The notes under the pieces: model-generated
Seen by the model: the letters and a program-made list of their open reading frames with translations, nothing else
Databases searched by the model: none
Told to the model about the DNA's origin: nothing
Translations under genes and position numbers: made by a program
Assembly: GCA_947495075.1 (NCBI GenBank)
Contig: CANLXH010000001.1
Span: forward strand, 1,674,001 to 1,738,000
Direction of reading: 5' to 3'
DNA length: 64,000 nucleotides
Source of the DNA: an uncultured Croceitalea sp.
GTDB lineage: Bacteria > Bacteroidota > Bacteroidia > Flavobacteriales > Flavobacteriaceae
Part shown: piece after piece, positions 26,664 through 34,935 of the stretch
Layout of the letters: every line of letters begins with the position of its first letter
How positions within the stretch are numbered: position 1 is the stretch's first letter

Positions 26664-27875
26664 TTAAACGGCTTCCGTCAAAATTTGGGTCTCAGAAAGG
26701 AAGGTTCGATGTACCGGGCACTTATCTGCAATTTGCATTATTCTTTTTCGCTGTTCTTCACTTAGATTACCCTCAAGTTTGACTTCTTTACGAAAGGTGT
26801 CAATCTTTGCGGTAGGATTCTCACAATTCTCACAATCTTCCTTATGGCTTTTGTCATAACTTGTATGTACTTCTACACTTTTTAAATCCCATCCTTTTCT
26901 AGCAACATACATTTTTATTGTCATAGCTGTACAGGACGAAAGCCCTGCAGTAATGTAACCATAAGGAGTGGGACCAAAATCATTCCCCCCTACCCTTTCA
27001 GGTTCGTCGGCCACCATATAATGTTTGCCAACTTTAAGTTGCGTCGTAAACTCCTTAAGGTCGTCCAGTTTGGCTACTACGTGGTGGGTACTTTTTAAAA
27101 CCGATTCTTCAGGTATCTCTAAATACCTAGAGGCCCAACCTACTATTACATTGCCCACGTACTTAGAATCTTCTTTTCTAGATAATAAGTGGTCTGCCCC
27201 ATCAAGTGATACAAAGCTTTTGGGATGCTTTGCGCTTCTATAGAGTTCTTCTGCATTATTAATCCCAACAATGTTATCTTGAGGTGAATGTAAGACCAAA
27301 AGAGCTCTGCCCAACGAGCTAACAGTAGTAGACAAAGAATTAGATTCTATATCATTCACAAACTGTTTTTTAATGGTAAAGTCGCTTCCTCCAATATTTA
27401 CAATTGCTTTTCCGTTTGTGTTGATTTCCTCCAAGCTATTCTGAATCAGTTTTTTAACATGACTTGGATGGTACGGTGCCCCAATTGTTGCTACCACACG
27501 AATAGAATCAATTCTTGATGCTGCAAGAATTGAAGCAGACCCGCCCAAGGAGTGTCCTACAATAAGTGTTGGAGCAGAATAATTTTCCTTCAAATAATCA
27601 GATGCTGCGACGAGATCCTCCACATTCCCTGAAAAATTAGTGTCCTCAAACTCTCCTTCACTTTCTCCTAGACCAGCAAAATCAAATCGTAGTACACCAA
27701 AACCTTGTGAGCTTAGTGAATTGCTAATATTCTTCACGGCACTCAAATTTTTGGTGCAGGTAAAACAATGTGCAAACAAAACAAAATTATGGGCAAAGCG
27801 GTGCGCTGGTAATTCTAACTTACCAGACAAAATACTTCCATTTTTGTTTTTGAATGTAACTTTTGTTGTTTTCAT
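26664..27875 (-). CDS. Bifunctional alpha/beta hydrolase-OsmC fusion protein
   Basis: The start is the ATG at 27875; the frame extends 24 bp further to a TTG but that gives no extra homology. Residues of about 1-255 are an alpha/beta hydrolase with LFAHCFTC, the nucleophile elbow VGHSLGGS (Ser109) and LDGADHLL carrying the likely catalytic His. Residues of about 265-403 are an OsmC domain with both cysteines, Cys315 in GLSSCTAMTIKMY and Cys386 in DKCPVHRTF. This two-domain fusion is known from many bacteria. A role in clearing organic peroxides plus ester hydrolysis is plausible. It sits behind the deaminase-like gene with a short spacer. Confidence 0.92.
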   Translation of the reverse strand: MKTTKVTFKNKNGSILSGKLELPAHRFAHNFVLFAHCFTCTKNLSAVKNISNSLSSQGFGVLRFDFAGLGESEGEFEDTNFSGNVEDLVAASDYLKENYSAPTLIVGHSLGGSASILAASRIDSIRVVATIGAPYHPSHVKKLIQNSLEEINTNGKAIVNIGGSDFTIKKQFVNDIESNSLSTTVSSLGRALLVLHSPQDNIVGINNAEELYRSAKHPKSFVSLDGADHLLSRKEDSKYVGNVIVGWASRYLEIPEESVLKSTHHVVAKLDDLKEFTTQLKVGKHYMVADEPERVGGNDFGPTPYGYITAGLSSCTAMTIKMYVARKGWDLKSVEVHTSYDKSHKEDCENCENPTAKIDTFRKEVKLEGNLSEEQRKRIMQIADKCPVHRTFLSETQILTEAV

Positions 27876-27905
27876 CTCAGACAAATTTTGATTAGGCAAT
27901 TGGTT

Positions 27906-28397
27906 TTAGTGAAACCAAGAGAAAGATAAAGGTCTTCTTGTTGTTCTTTCATTAATTGATGTTTTAGAAAGATCTTTAATATCTCTTTCTAAAATACCCG
28001 AAGTAATTGCTGGAGATGCTCCCCAAGAAGGAACTTCTTTGGTTTCCAAAACCTTGATTTCCGAAGTATGCCCTCCAACATAATCTATTGGAGTCCCATA
28101 TATTACCTGAGGAATGTTGTAATGACGAATCATGTAAGAACACATTAGACAAGGTTCTCTGGTAGAATAAAGAAAACTATCCTTTAATACATCGGAATTT
28201 ACAAACTCTATAGCTGTATTAATGGCTATTATCTCAGCCCTGTTTGTTACGTTTTTTGTAGTCTTAACGGAGTCTACTCCAGTTCCTATAACCTCTCCTT
28301 TTAGTACTATAATTGTACCTACGGGATCATCTCCTCTTATAAGAGCTATTCGCGCTAATTTAACTGCATGCTGCATAAATTTTTCATGTAATTCCAT
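27906..28397 (-). CDS. Cytidine/deoxycytidylate deaminase-like protein with altered zinc ligand
   Basis: The 163-residue protein has the deaminase layout: AVKLARIALIRGDDPVGTIIV, then TNRAEIIAINTAIE, and EPCLMCSYMIRHYNIPQVIYG with Cys83 and Cys86. In active members the first zinc ligand is His (or Cys) in an HAE motif; here the residue is Arg53, encoded by AGG, with Ala54 and Glu55 intact. The zinc site is therefore incomplete and activity as a hydrolytic deaminase is doubtful unless another residue takes over. It begins 1 bp after the flavoprotein gene, so the two are surely cotranscribed. Substrate: unknown; the family includes guanine and cytosine deaminases. Confidence 0.8.
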   Translation of the reverse strand: MELHEKFMQHAVKLARIALIRGDDPVGTIIVLKGEVIGTGVDSVKTTKNVTNRAEIIAINTAIEFVNSDVLKDSFLYSTREPCLMCSYMIRHYNIPQVIYGTPIDYVGGHTSEIKVLETKEVPSWGASPAITSGILERDIKDLSKTSINERTTRRPLSFSWFH

Positions 28398-28398
28398 C

Positions 28399-29784
28399 TT
28401 AATTAATTTTTATGTTATCAAGTAATTCAAGTTCTCCCAACATTGTGGGTATAAGTTCCGATACAGTAGGGTGGATATGTGTTGATTTCTGAATCTTTTT
28501 ATAAGATAGACCCGTATTCATTGCGACAATGAGCGCATGAATTACTTCATCTCCTCCTACACCTAGAATAGCTGCTCCAAGTATTTCTTCAGTATCTTGA
28601 TCGATTAGCACTTGCATAAAACCAGCATCTTCACTTTTTTCTACGGCACGTGCCACATTGCTAAAAGGACGATATCCTTTTAATATTTTACGTCCTGTTT
28701 TCAATGCTTGCATTTCGGTCATACCCGTTCTAGCTAATGGAGGATCGGTAAACAACGCATAACATAATGCCCTATCCGAAATACTTCTTTGGCCGTCGCC
28801 GAAAAGTTGGTTTACCACTATTTCAAAATCATTATATGTGGTGTGCGTAAACCCTCCTCTTCCATTTATATCTCCAAGCGCCCAAATACCATTAACATTA
28901 GTTTTTAGATGGTCGTCTACTATAATATACCCTTGCTCGTTAAGATTTAAGTCTGTATTTTCAATACCAAGGGTGGTTGTATTAGGTACACGACCAATAG
29001 CTACCAAAGCATGAGACCCAGAAACTGTAGGACTCCCTTCTTTGCAAGATAAATCGGCAATAAAATTTTTATTTTCTTTTGATAGCGCAATACAATCTGC
29101 ATCAAATCTAAAGTTAATGCCCTCTTGCTCTAAAATCTTTTGAAGTTCTAACGAGGTTTGTTTGTCTTCTCGAGAAATTACCCTACTTCCACGTTCTATA
29201 ACAGTAACCTCGCTCCCAAAACGTCGATACATTTGAGCAAATTCAAGACCAATATAACTCCCTCCAATAACCAATAAATGTTCTGGAATAAAGTCTAGAT
29301 TCAACATTTCAGAATGTGTAAAATATCCTGTTTCTTCTGAACCCTTTAATTGTCTTGTACTGTTACCTGCATTTATGAATATTTTTGGCGCTTTTAAAAT
29401 TTCTGCACCTACCTCAACAGTTTTATTATCTACAAACATGGCATTGCCCATGTAAAGGTCTAAATTTGAAATTCCTCTTAACCATTTTTCAAGACCCTGA
29501 CTGTAATTTTTTATAATAGCATCTTTTCTAGCCATTACCTTTTTTATATCTACATGAAAATTACCATCGATATTAATTCCAAAATCACCACTCCGTTTTA
29601 CCATATGAGCGGCTCGCGCGCTAGCAATCAGTGTTTTTGTTGGTGTACAACCATCGTTGACACAAGTACCGCCAAACCACTTTCGTTCGATTAGTGCAAC
29701 CTTTTCTCCTTTTGAAGTAAGGGTTGCTGCCAAAGATGGTCCTGCTTGGCCTGCACCAATGATTATGGAATCGTAATTTTTCAT
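28399..29784 (-). CDS. Mercuric-reductase/RclA-like FAD disulfide oxidoreductase
   Basis: The 461-residue flavoprotein has an N-terminal FAD motif (IIIGAGQAGPSLAA), the redox pair Cys41/Cys46 in GGTCVNDGCTPTK, an NAD(P)H-binding motif (LLVIGGSYIGLEFAQM), the second FAD motif (IWALGDINGRGGFTHT) and a C-terminal interface with IHPTVSE that supplies His438 and Glu. It lacks an N-terminal HMA domain and the C-terminal CC of true mercuric reductases. Overall it resembles the group that includes E. coli RclA, a Cu(II) reductase for reactive chlorine defence, but that subgroup call is by memory only. It lies 66 bp after the isochorismatase gene and 1 bp before the deaminase-like gene. Confidence 0.88.
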   Translation of the reverse strand: MKNYDSIIIGAGQAGPSLAATLTSKGEKVALIERKWFGGTCVNDGCTPTKTLIASARAAHMVKRSGDFGINIDGNFHVDIKKVMARKDAIIKNYSQGLEKWLRGISNLDLYMGNAMFVDNKTVEVGAEILKAPKIFINAGNSTRQLKGSEETGYFTHSEMLNLDFIPEHLLVIGGSYIGLEFAQMYRRFGSEVTVIERGSRVISREDKQTSLELQKILEQEGINFRFDADCIALSKENKNFIADLSCKEGSPTVSGSHALVAIGRVPNTTTLGIENTDLNLNEQGYIIVDDHLKTNVNGIWALGDINGRGGFTHTTYNDFEIVVNQLFGDGQRSISDRALCYALFTDPPLARTGMTEMQALKTGRKILKGYRPFSNVARAVEKSEDAGFMQVLIDQDTEEILGAAILGVGGDEVIHALIVAMNTGLSYKKIQKSTHIHPTVSELIPTMLGELELLDNIKIN

Positions 29785-29850
29785 TATTACTGTAGATTAA
29801 TTTTTTAAATACTTATAGCTTGGTAATAGGTTCTTCAAATTCAGACCCTG

Positions 29851-30588
29851 CTATTTTTTAGCCATTTCCGACACTAATTCTTCTGTAGTGTATAATTTGC
29901 TTGAAATGAGTTTGAAGTTAACTTGTGCAGCTTTGTTCCCATCCAAATCAGGAAGCTTTGCAGAAGCGGTGGCATCACCAACTACAGCCACTTCAAATCC
30001 GTTTTCAATGAGTTCTCTCATATGAGATTCTACACAAAGATTACCAGACATACCTCCCAATATTACTTTGTCAATACCTTGTTTTCTTAATTGAAGTGCA
30101 AGATCATTTGATTCTGGACCATAAACTTTATGTGGACCTGACACTGTTACATTGCCACCATTGATGTATTGTTTGTATTGTGGCATCCAATCAGCTCCTG
30201 AACCCTCAAATCCTTTGCTACTTACTTGACTTTCACGGTCAAACATTTTTATGTCATGCATAAGTTTTTCTAAAACACCTTCGAATTTCCATTTGTGGTC
30301 ATGTGGATAATAGTAATGCGGAGATACAAATACTGGTATTTTGTATTGCTCACCCAACTTAAATAGTGTTTCAATATTTGCGATAGTGTTGTTTTCCATA
30401 ACACTTTCTCCTACGGCTCCCCATGCTACTCCTTTAGTACTTAGAAAATCAATCTGAGGATCTGTAATGACGATGGCAATGTTACCATTAATTTCAAATC
30501 CTGGTTCTGGAAGTTGTGCATTTGCTACTTGGACCATACATAATCCAACAACTAAGTTAAATAACTGTTTTAATGTAAAAGTTTTCAT
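29851..30588 (-). CDS. Exported isochorismatase-like cysteine hydrolase
   Basis: The first 25 residues (MKTFTLKQLFNLVVGLCMVQ and then VANAQ) form a signal peptide with an ANAQ cleavage site, so this 245-residue protein acts in the periplasm. The isochorismatase-fold triad is visible: Asp in ITDPQIDFL, Lys in the PHKVYG/SSKLY region, and the nucleophile Cys in GGMSGNLCVESH. Members hydrolyse isochorismate, nicotinamide, N-carbamoyl compounds and others; the substrate here is unknown. It is the first gene of the minus-strand run and is transcribed away from the hydrolase-SDR run at 31085. Confidence 0.9.
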   Translation of the reverse strand: MKTFTLKQLFNLVVGLCMVQVANAQLPEPGFEINGNIAIVITDPQIDFLSTKGVAWGAVGESVMENNTIANIETLFKLGEQYKIPVFVSPHYYYPHDHKWKFEGVLEKLMHDIKMFDRESQVSSKGFEGSGADWMPQYKQYINGGNVTVSGPHKVYGPESNDLALQLRKQGIDKVILGGMSGNLCVESHMRELIENGFEVAVVGDATASAKLPDLDGNKAAQVNFKLISSKLYTTEELVSEMAKK

Positions 30589-31084
30589 TTTTTAAATTTT
30601 AAGTAAATAATAGATTAATAGTTTATCGTTTGACCTTTTTACAAGACCACAAAAAATGTCTTTGGTAATGAAGTTTCTTAAATTAAAAATGATTGAATTA
30701 CATTTTCATCTTCAATAATCCTCATTACCTATTTCGTTCGAGACAAAATTCGCAGAAACTAAGTTTCTATTTCTCGGATATTATGCTGTACTGTCGAAAA
30801 ATTGCTCGTTTACGAATTTGAGCACCAAAAAGTGAATTAAGATTATTTAAGGAAGCTGAACTTTAGATTCATACATTCTTAAGAAAAGCACACTTCTCCT
30901 AACTATATATAAGGTATAAAGTAAGACTCCTATGTGAAGAACAGTTTAAAGTGTTGATTCTGAAAAAAGTATTACCGCATAATTCTTACAATAAGGCAAT
31001 TTTTGAAAAAAACGAAAAGTAAACTTATGCCACTTTTGTAACATCAATACAAGTAAACTTTTTAAATAACTAAAATATTACCAG
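30589..31084. other. Divergent intergenic region, 496 bp
   Basis: No gene is visible. It separates two oppositely transcribed operons and so should carry both promoters. It contains an odd-centred palindrome AGAAACT-A-AGTTTCT (30754-30768), a 10-bp direct repeat described separately, and CACTTTTG at 31031-31038, which resembles a Bacteroidota -7 element (TAnnTTTG with one mismatch) 46 bp before the start at 31085. Confidence 0.4.
31017..31060 (+). promoter_or_regulatory. Direct repeats flanking the putative promoter of the 31-43 kb operon
   Basis: AAGTAAACTT occurs twice on the plus strand, at 31017-31026 and 31051-31060, 34 bp apart, on either side of the CACTTTTG element at 31031-31038. 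An exact 10-bp repeat around a promoter suggests an operator, possibly for the AraC regulator encoded at 33503. The repeat differs from the operator motif seen at 50.9 and 51.5 kb. Confidence 0.4.
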
Positions 31085-32074
31085 ATGAAAAAAGGTTCAA
31101 AAATACGGTCAGTAGGGTTATTAATATTATTAATATTCTCATTTCTAATCTATAATAGTTTTAAAGCAGCAGACAACTTAAATGTTGTGGAAAACGCTGC
31201 TAAAAAGGTAACTGTTCTTTACAAAACCAAAAATATCGAAGGAGTTGATATTTTTTACAGAGAGTCCGGTGACCCTAAGAATCCTACTTTATTATTATTT
31301 CATGGTTTTCCATCTTCATCACACCAATATAGAAAAGTACTGAAAGCTTTAGGAGACGACTATTATCTAATAGCCCCTGATTATCCAGCATTTGGACAAA
31401 GCGAATTTCCTAGTCCAAAAGAATTTGATTACACCTTTGATAATATGGCTCATATAATGAATGAGTTCGTTGCATCATTTGAACTTGAATCTTATTCTAT
31501 AATGATGCATGATTACGGAGGACCAGTAGGTTTTCGCATTGCTTTAAAGAATCCTGAAAAAGTAAATGGACTAATCATAAAAAATGCCAATATCTATGAG
31601 GAAGGGCTTGGAGCTGCTTGGATGGATGTTAGAAAATTATGGAAAGCAAACACTCAAGAAAACAGAGAGCCACTTAAAAAGGTGTTCCATATTGAGAGTC
31701 TAAAATGGCAATACACTCATGGTGTAAAAAAACCAGAAATGGTGAACCCAGATAACTGGGTACTGGATGCTCATAACATGAGCTCACCAGAAATGAGAGA
31801 AGTACAACTAGACCTTTTTTATGATTACCGTAAAAACTTAGACGAGTACCCAAAATGGCAAAAGTATTTAAAAAGAAATCAACCTCCTATGCTCATTGTA
31901 TGGGGTAAGAATGATGCATTTTTTCCAGAATCGGGTGCTGAGGCATATAAAAAAGATGTTCAAAAAATTGATTACAATATCTACGATACAGGGCATTTTG
32001 CGCTAGAGGAACATGCACATGATATTATCCCTGAGATACGCTCATTTTTAAATCAGCTTTCAAAAAAAAATTAA
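31085..32074 (+). CDS. Membrane-anchored or exported alpha/beta hydrolase (epoxide hydrolase/haloalkane dehalogenase-like)
   Basis: The 329-residue protein starts with a hydrophobic segment (VGLLILLIFSFLIYNSF) that serves as signal or anchor. The hydrolase core has the oxyanion motif LLFHGFPSSSHQYRK, the nucleophile elbow MMHDYGGPVGF with Asp143 in place of Ser, LIVWGKNDAFFP, and the catalytic His in DTGHFALEEH. An Asp nucleophile is typical of haloalkane dehalogenases and epoxide hydrolases, which attack carbon electrophiles rather than esters. It heads the long plus-strand run; the next gene (SDR) begins 30 bp later. Detoxification of a halogenated or epoxidised compound is a plausible inference. 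Confidence 0.9.
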   Translation: MKKGSKIRSVGLLILLIFSFLIYNSFKAADNLNVVENAAKKVTVLYKTKNIEGVDIFYRESGDPKNPTLLLFHGFPSSSHQYRKVLKALGDDYYLIAPDYPAFGQSEFPSPKEFDYTFDNMAHIMNEFVASFELESYSIMMHDYGGPVGFRIALKNPEKVNGLIIKNANIYEEGLGAAWMDVRKLWKANTQENREPLKKVFHIESLKWQYTHGVKKPEMVNPDNWVLDAHNMSSPEMREVQLDLFYDYRKNLDEYPKWQKYLKRNQPPMLIVWGKNDAFFPESGAEAYKKDVQKIDYNIYDTGHFALEEHAHDIIPEIRSFLNQLSKKN

Positions 32075-32104
32075 TAATTAAGACTCTAAACAAATTATAA
32101 AAAA

Positions 32105-32860
32105 ATGAAAAAGCAAGCAATTATCATCGGAGGGACAACAGGAATGGGTAAGGCCACAGTAGAACTTTTATTAAAAGAAGGAATTGAAGTCATCGTCACA
32201 GGACGTAAGGAGGAAAACTTAAAAGTTGTGCAAAAAGAACTTTCTGCACTTGGCTCGATTAAAGCGGTAGGATTTGATTTATTAGATGTTTCTCAAGTAA
32301 ACGATTTTATAAAGACTTTGAGTGATATTGCACCCAATGTAAAGTATTTGCTTAATGCAGCAGGCTATTTTAATCCAAAGCCATTTTTAGAGCATACTGT
32401 TCAAGATTATGACATTTATCATGATTTTAATAGAAGCTTCTTTTTGATTACTCAGGAAGTAGTAAAAATCATGAAGGAAAATGGTGGAGGGTCTATCGTC
32501 AATATTGGCTCTATGTGGGCTAAACAAGCTATTAAAGCAACACCTTCTTCTGCATATTCTATGGCAAAAGCAGGACTCCACAGCTTAACACAACATCTAG
32601 CCATGGAATTAGCGCAATATAATATTCGAGTCAATGCTGTATCTCCTGCAGTTGTTGTTACACCTATTTACGGAACGTTTATGGACAAAGACAAAATTGA
32701 AGAAAATTTAAAAGGATTTAATGATTTTCATCCTATAGGACGAGTAGGAAGACCAGAAGACGTGGCGCGTACAATTAGATTCTTAATGTTAGATGATAGC
32801 TCATGGGTAACAGGGGCAATATGGGATATTGATGGTGGCGTAATGGCTGGCAGAAACTAA
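32105..32860 (+). CDS. SDR-family NAD(P)-dependent oxidoreductase
   Basis: The 251-residue classical SDR has the cofactor loop GGTTGMGKA (9-17), the NAAG motif (84-87), Ser136, Tyr151 and Lys155 as catalytic residues (SSAYSMAKAG), and a typical C-terminus ending [11 protein letters not shown]. Arg34 in VTGRKEEN after the second strand suggests NADPH preference. It is a close paralogue of the SDR at 49749: the second halves share long identical blocks such as GGGSIVN and [15 protein letters not shown]. Both are linked to AraC genes. The substrate is likely a carbonyl compound, unknown. Confidence 0.93.
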   Translation: MKKQAIIIGGTTGMGKATVELLLKEGIEVIVTGRKEENLKVVQKELSALGSIKAVGFDLLDVSQVNDFIKTLSDIAPNVKYLLNAAGYFNPKPFLEHTVQDYDIYHDFNRSFFLITQEVVKIMKENGGGSIVNIGSMWAKQAIKATPSSAYSMAKAGLHSLTQHLAMELAQYNIRVNAVSPAVVVTPIYGTFMDKDKIEENLKGFNDFHPIGRVGRPEDVARTIRFLMLDDSSWVTGAIWDIDGGVMAGRN

Positions 32861-32936
32861 TTCTTACGATTGATAAGAGGATTTCGACTATAACAAATTA
32901 GAAATTTTAAAAAAGTTAACCTATAAAATTAGCATT

Positions 32937-33434
32937 ATGAAAAAGTTCAAATACATCTTGGCAATTAGTATGCTAGCATTAGGAATAGTATGGGGACAAG
33001 CTCAAGACACACAACCTGATACTTCTGTTCAACGATTGAACACAGATGGAGAAACAGCAATTTTCTTAACACCTGAAGATTTAAAATGGGAAACTGCTTT
33101 TGATGGTTTTGCTATCAATTTTGCAAAGGTTAGCGGAAGCACTTTTAAAACACCGCATAGTACATTTTCAAAATTTCCAGGTGGAAATTTTATAACACCC
33201 CCTCATATCCATGCACATAGTTATCAAGCCGTGGTAATATCTGGTAAAATGATTAATCCTATGGAGGGTGAGAAACCTGAAGATGCAAAGGTTATGGGTC
33301 CAGGATCCTACTGGTATGTGCCTGCCAATCAGGTACACACAACAGGTTGTGTATCTGAAGAACCCTGTGTTTTTTATATGCACCAACCTGTCCCATTCAA
33401 CTTTGAACAAATAACATCAAAAGAAAAAAAATGA
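32937..33434 (+). CDS. Exported cupin protein (DUF4437-like)
   Basis: The 165-residue protein has a signal peptide (MKKFKYILAISMLALGIVWG, then QAQ). The cupin barrel contains two metal-binding blocks: PPHIHAHSYQAVVISGKM with His residues of cupin motif 1, and GPGSYWYVPANQVHTTGC for motif 2. SGCVSEEPCVFYMHQ supplies two further cysteines that could form a disulfide in the periplasm. The pattern fits DUF4437-type cupins of unknown function. It lies between the SDR and AraC genes with 76- and 68-bp gaps. Confidence 0.82.
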   Translation: MKKFKYILAISMLALGIVWGQAQDTQPDTSVQRLNTDGETAIFLTPEDLKWETAFDGFAINFAKVSGSTFKTPHSTFSKFPGGNFITPPHIHAHSYQAVVISGKMINPMEGEKPEDAKVMGPGSYWYVPANQVHTTGCVSEEPCVFYMHQPVPFNFEQITSKEKK

Positions 33435-33502
33435 TAAATGAGCTATTAATAAGGCTCTAATAGATAGAATTAAAAATGTGAAAACCTTAAAATTTTAGAC
33501 CA

Positions 33503-34357
33503 ATGAAACATGATTTTATTAATCCCGAAAATGGCGGTCTGTTCACCGTAACCGATTTTGAAAATATGAACTACACTCCTTTATTCATGGATAGTGCCTT
33601 ATATAAGGTCTTTTTGAATACTTCAGGAGAAACAAAGTTGTTCGTTGACGGTGTTTTAAAAGTAATACAGAAAAATCAACTTTTCTTCTGTAAGCCTTTA
33701 AACTGTGTAGAGGTAGTTGGTAAATCAGATGGTTTAAAAGCTATTGCTTTTAACAAAGCATTTTATTCGATTCAAGACTATGAAGATGAGGTTTCGTTTT
33801 ATTGGTTCTGGTTTTTTGGGTCAAAATATCCCATGCTTCTTTCGCTCTCAGAGATGGACGTTGATACTTTCGAAAATATGTTTGATTGTTTTGAACGTGA
33901 ATTTGAAAACAAGATAAATAGGGTACAAGAAGAAATGTTGCGTTACGCGTTAAAAAGGGTTTTGGTAATGTCAAACTCATATGTAAAAGATGAAGGTGCT
34001 AACTGCAAACTACACAATAGTCAATTGGAAATGATACGAAAGTTCAATCAATTGATTGAAAAAAATTTTAAAGAGAAGCACCAGGTTTCGGACTATGCAG
34101 CCATGTTGTACAAATCTCCCAAAACCATATCTAATATGTTTAGAAAGCATACTGATAGTACTCCTTCTGATACTATTCGAGATAGGATAATCCTTGAAGC
34201 AAAAAGGCTTCTACTTCGAACAGATCAAACCATTGAAGAAATTACTTATGAGTTGGGCTATGAAACAGTTGGACATTTTTCTAAACTCTTCAAGAACGTA
34301 GTAGGTATGTCTCCCTCAATATATAGAAAAGCTGAAACAGAAGTATTAACAAGCTAA
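33503..34357 (+). CDS. AraC-family transcriptional regulator
   Basis: The 284-residue protein has a C-terminal AraC double helix-turn-helix: VSDYAAMLYKSPKTISNMFRKHT for the first and TIEEITYELGYETVGHFSKLFKNVVGMSPSIYRKA for the second. The N-terminal 170 residues form a sensory domain of about the same size as in the AraC protein at 51732, and shared features (KSPKT, FNKAFYSI/FNRAFYCI, FFG) show the two are paralogues. It is encoded inside the run it probably controls, 11 bp before the MsrA-like gene. The inducer is unknown; reactive chlorine or electrophiles would fit the gene content. Confidence 0.92.
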   Translation: MKHDFINPENGGLFTVTDFENMNYTPLFMDSALYKVFLNTSGETKLFVDGVLKVIQKNQLFFCKPLNCVEVVGKSDGLKAIAFNKAFYSIQDYEDEVSFYWFWFFGSKYPMLLSLSEMDVDTFENMFDCFEREFENKINRVQEEMLRYALKRVLVMSNSYVKDEGANCKLHNSQLEMIRKFNQLIEKNFKEKHQVSDYAAMLYKSPKTISNMFRKHTDSTPSDTIRDRIILEAKRLLLRTDQTIEEITYELGYETVGHFSKLFKNVVGMSPSIYRKAETEVLTS

Positions 34358-34368
34358 AATTAATTATT

Positions 34369-34935
34369 ATGGATACTAGATTAATAACATTTGGAGCAGG
34401 CAGCTTCTGGGCTGTAGAAGCAGTATTTCAAGAAGTAGAAGGCGTGGTAAAGGTTACCTCTGGCTATAGTGGAGGAACGCATGAACCTTATCCCAGTCAT
34501 TATGCCATGTGGCCCGAAATGAAAAATTTTGCTGAAGTAGTACAGGTAGAATATAACCCGGAAATTACCTCTTTGGCAGATCTTCTTTACATTTTCATGA
34601 CGATACATGATCCTACGTCTAAAATTCAAAATGGTTCGACTGCCGATTCAAGATATAGGTCGATTATATTTTATGAAAACAATTATGAAAAAGCCATAAT
34701 CGATTTGGTTATGGAAGACATGCAACTTGGTTTTAGTAACCCTATTATAACAGAAGTTAAGCGATTCGAGCGATTTTTTATAGCACAAGAAAATGACCAA
34801 AAATTCTATCAACGTCATAAAAAGTATGGTTCTTATATGCAATTTATTGATCAAATATTAATAAAATTTAGGAGGCAACATCCTGTTAAACTAAGAGCTA
34901 ACTTGTCTTATACAAAGCAATTAGAAAGCGCATGA
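34369..34935 (+). CDS. MsrA-like protein with catalytic Cys replaced by Ser
   Basis: The 188-residue protein is recognisably MsrA: LITFGAGSFWAVEAVFQEVEGVVKVTSGYSGG, then AEVVQVEYNPEI, LLYIFMTIHDPT and DSRYRSIIF. The catalytic Cys of the GCFW motif is Ser12, encoded by AGC, and the conserved His before AEVV is Phe54. Glu17-type and Tyr/Arg residues remain. A Cys-to-Ser change inactivates known MsrA enzymes, so this is probably a non-catalytic homologue that might bind methionine sulfoxide. Its stop overlaps the start of the HtrA-like protease by 4 bp, which ties the two proteins together in translation. Confidence 0.85.
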   Translation: MDTRLITFGAGSFWAVEAVFQEVEGVVKVTSGYSGGTHEPYPSHYAMWPEMKNFAEVVQVEYNPEITSLADLLYIFMTIHDPTSKIQNGSTADSRYRSIIFYENNYEKAIIDLVMEDMQLGFSNPIITEVKRFERFFIAQENDQKFYQRHKKYGSYMQFIDQILIKFRRQHPVKLRANLSYTKQLESA

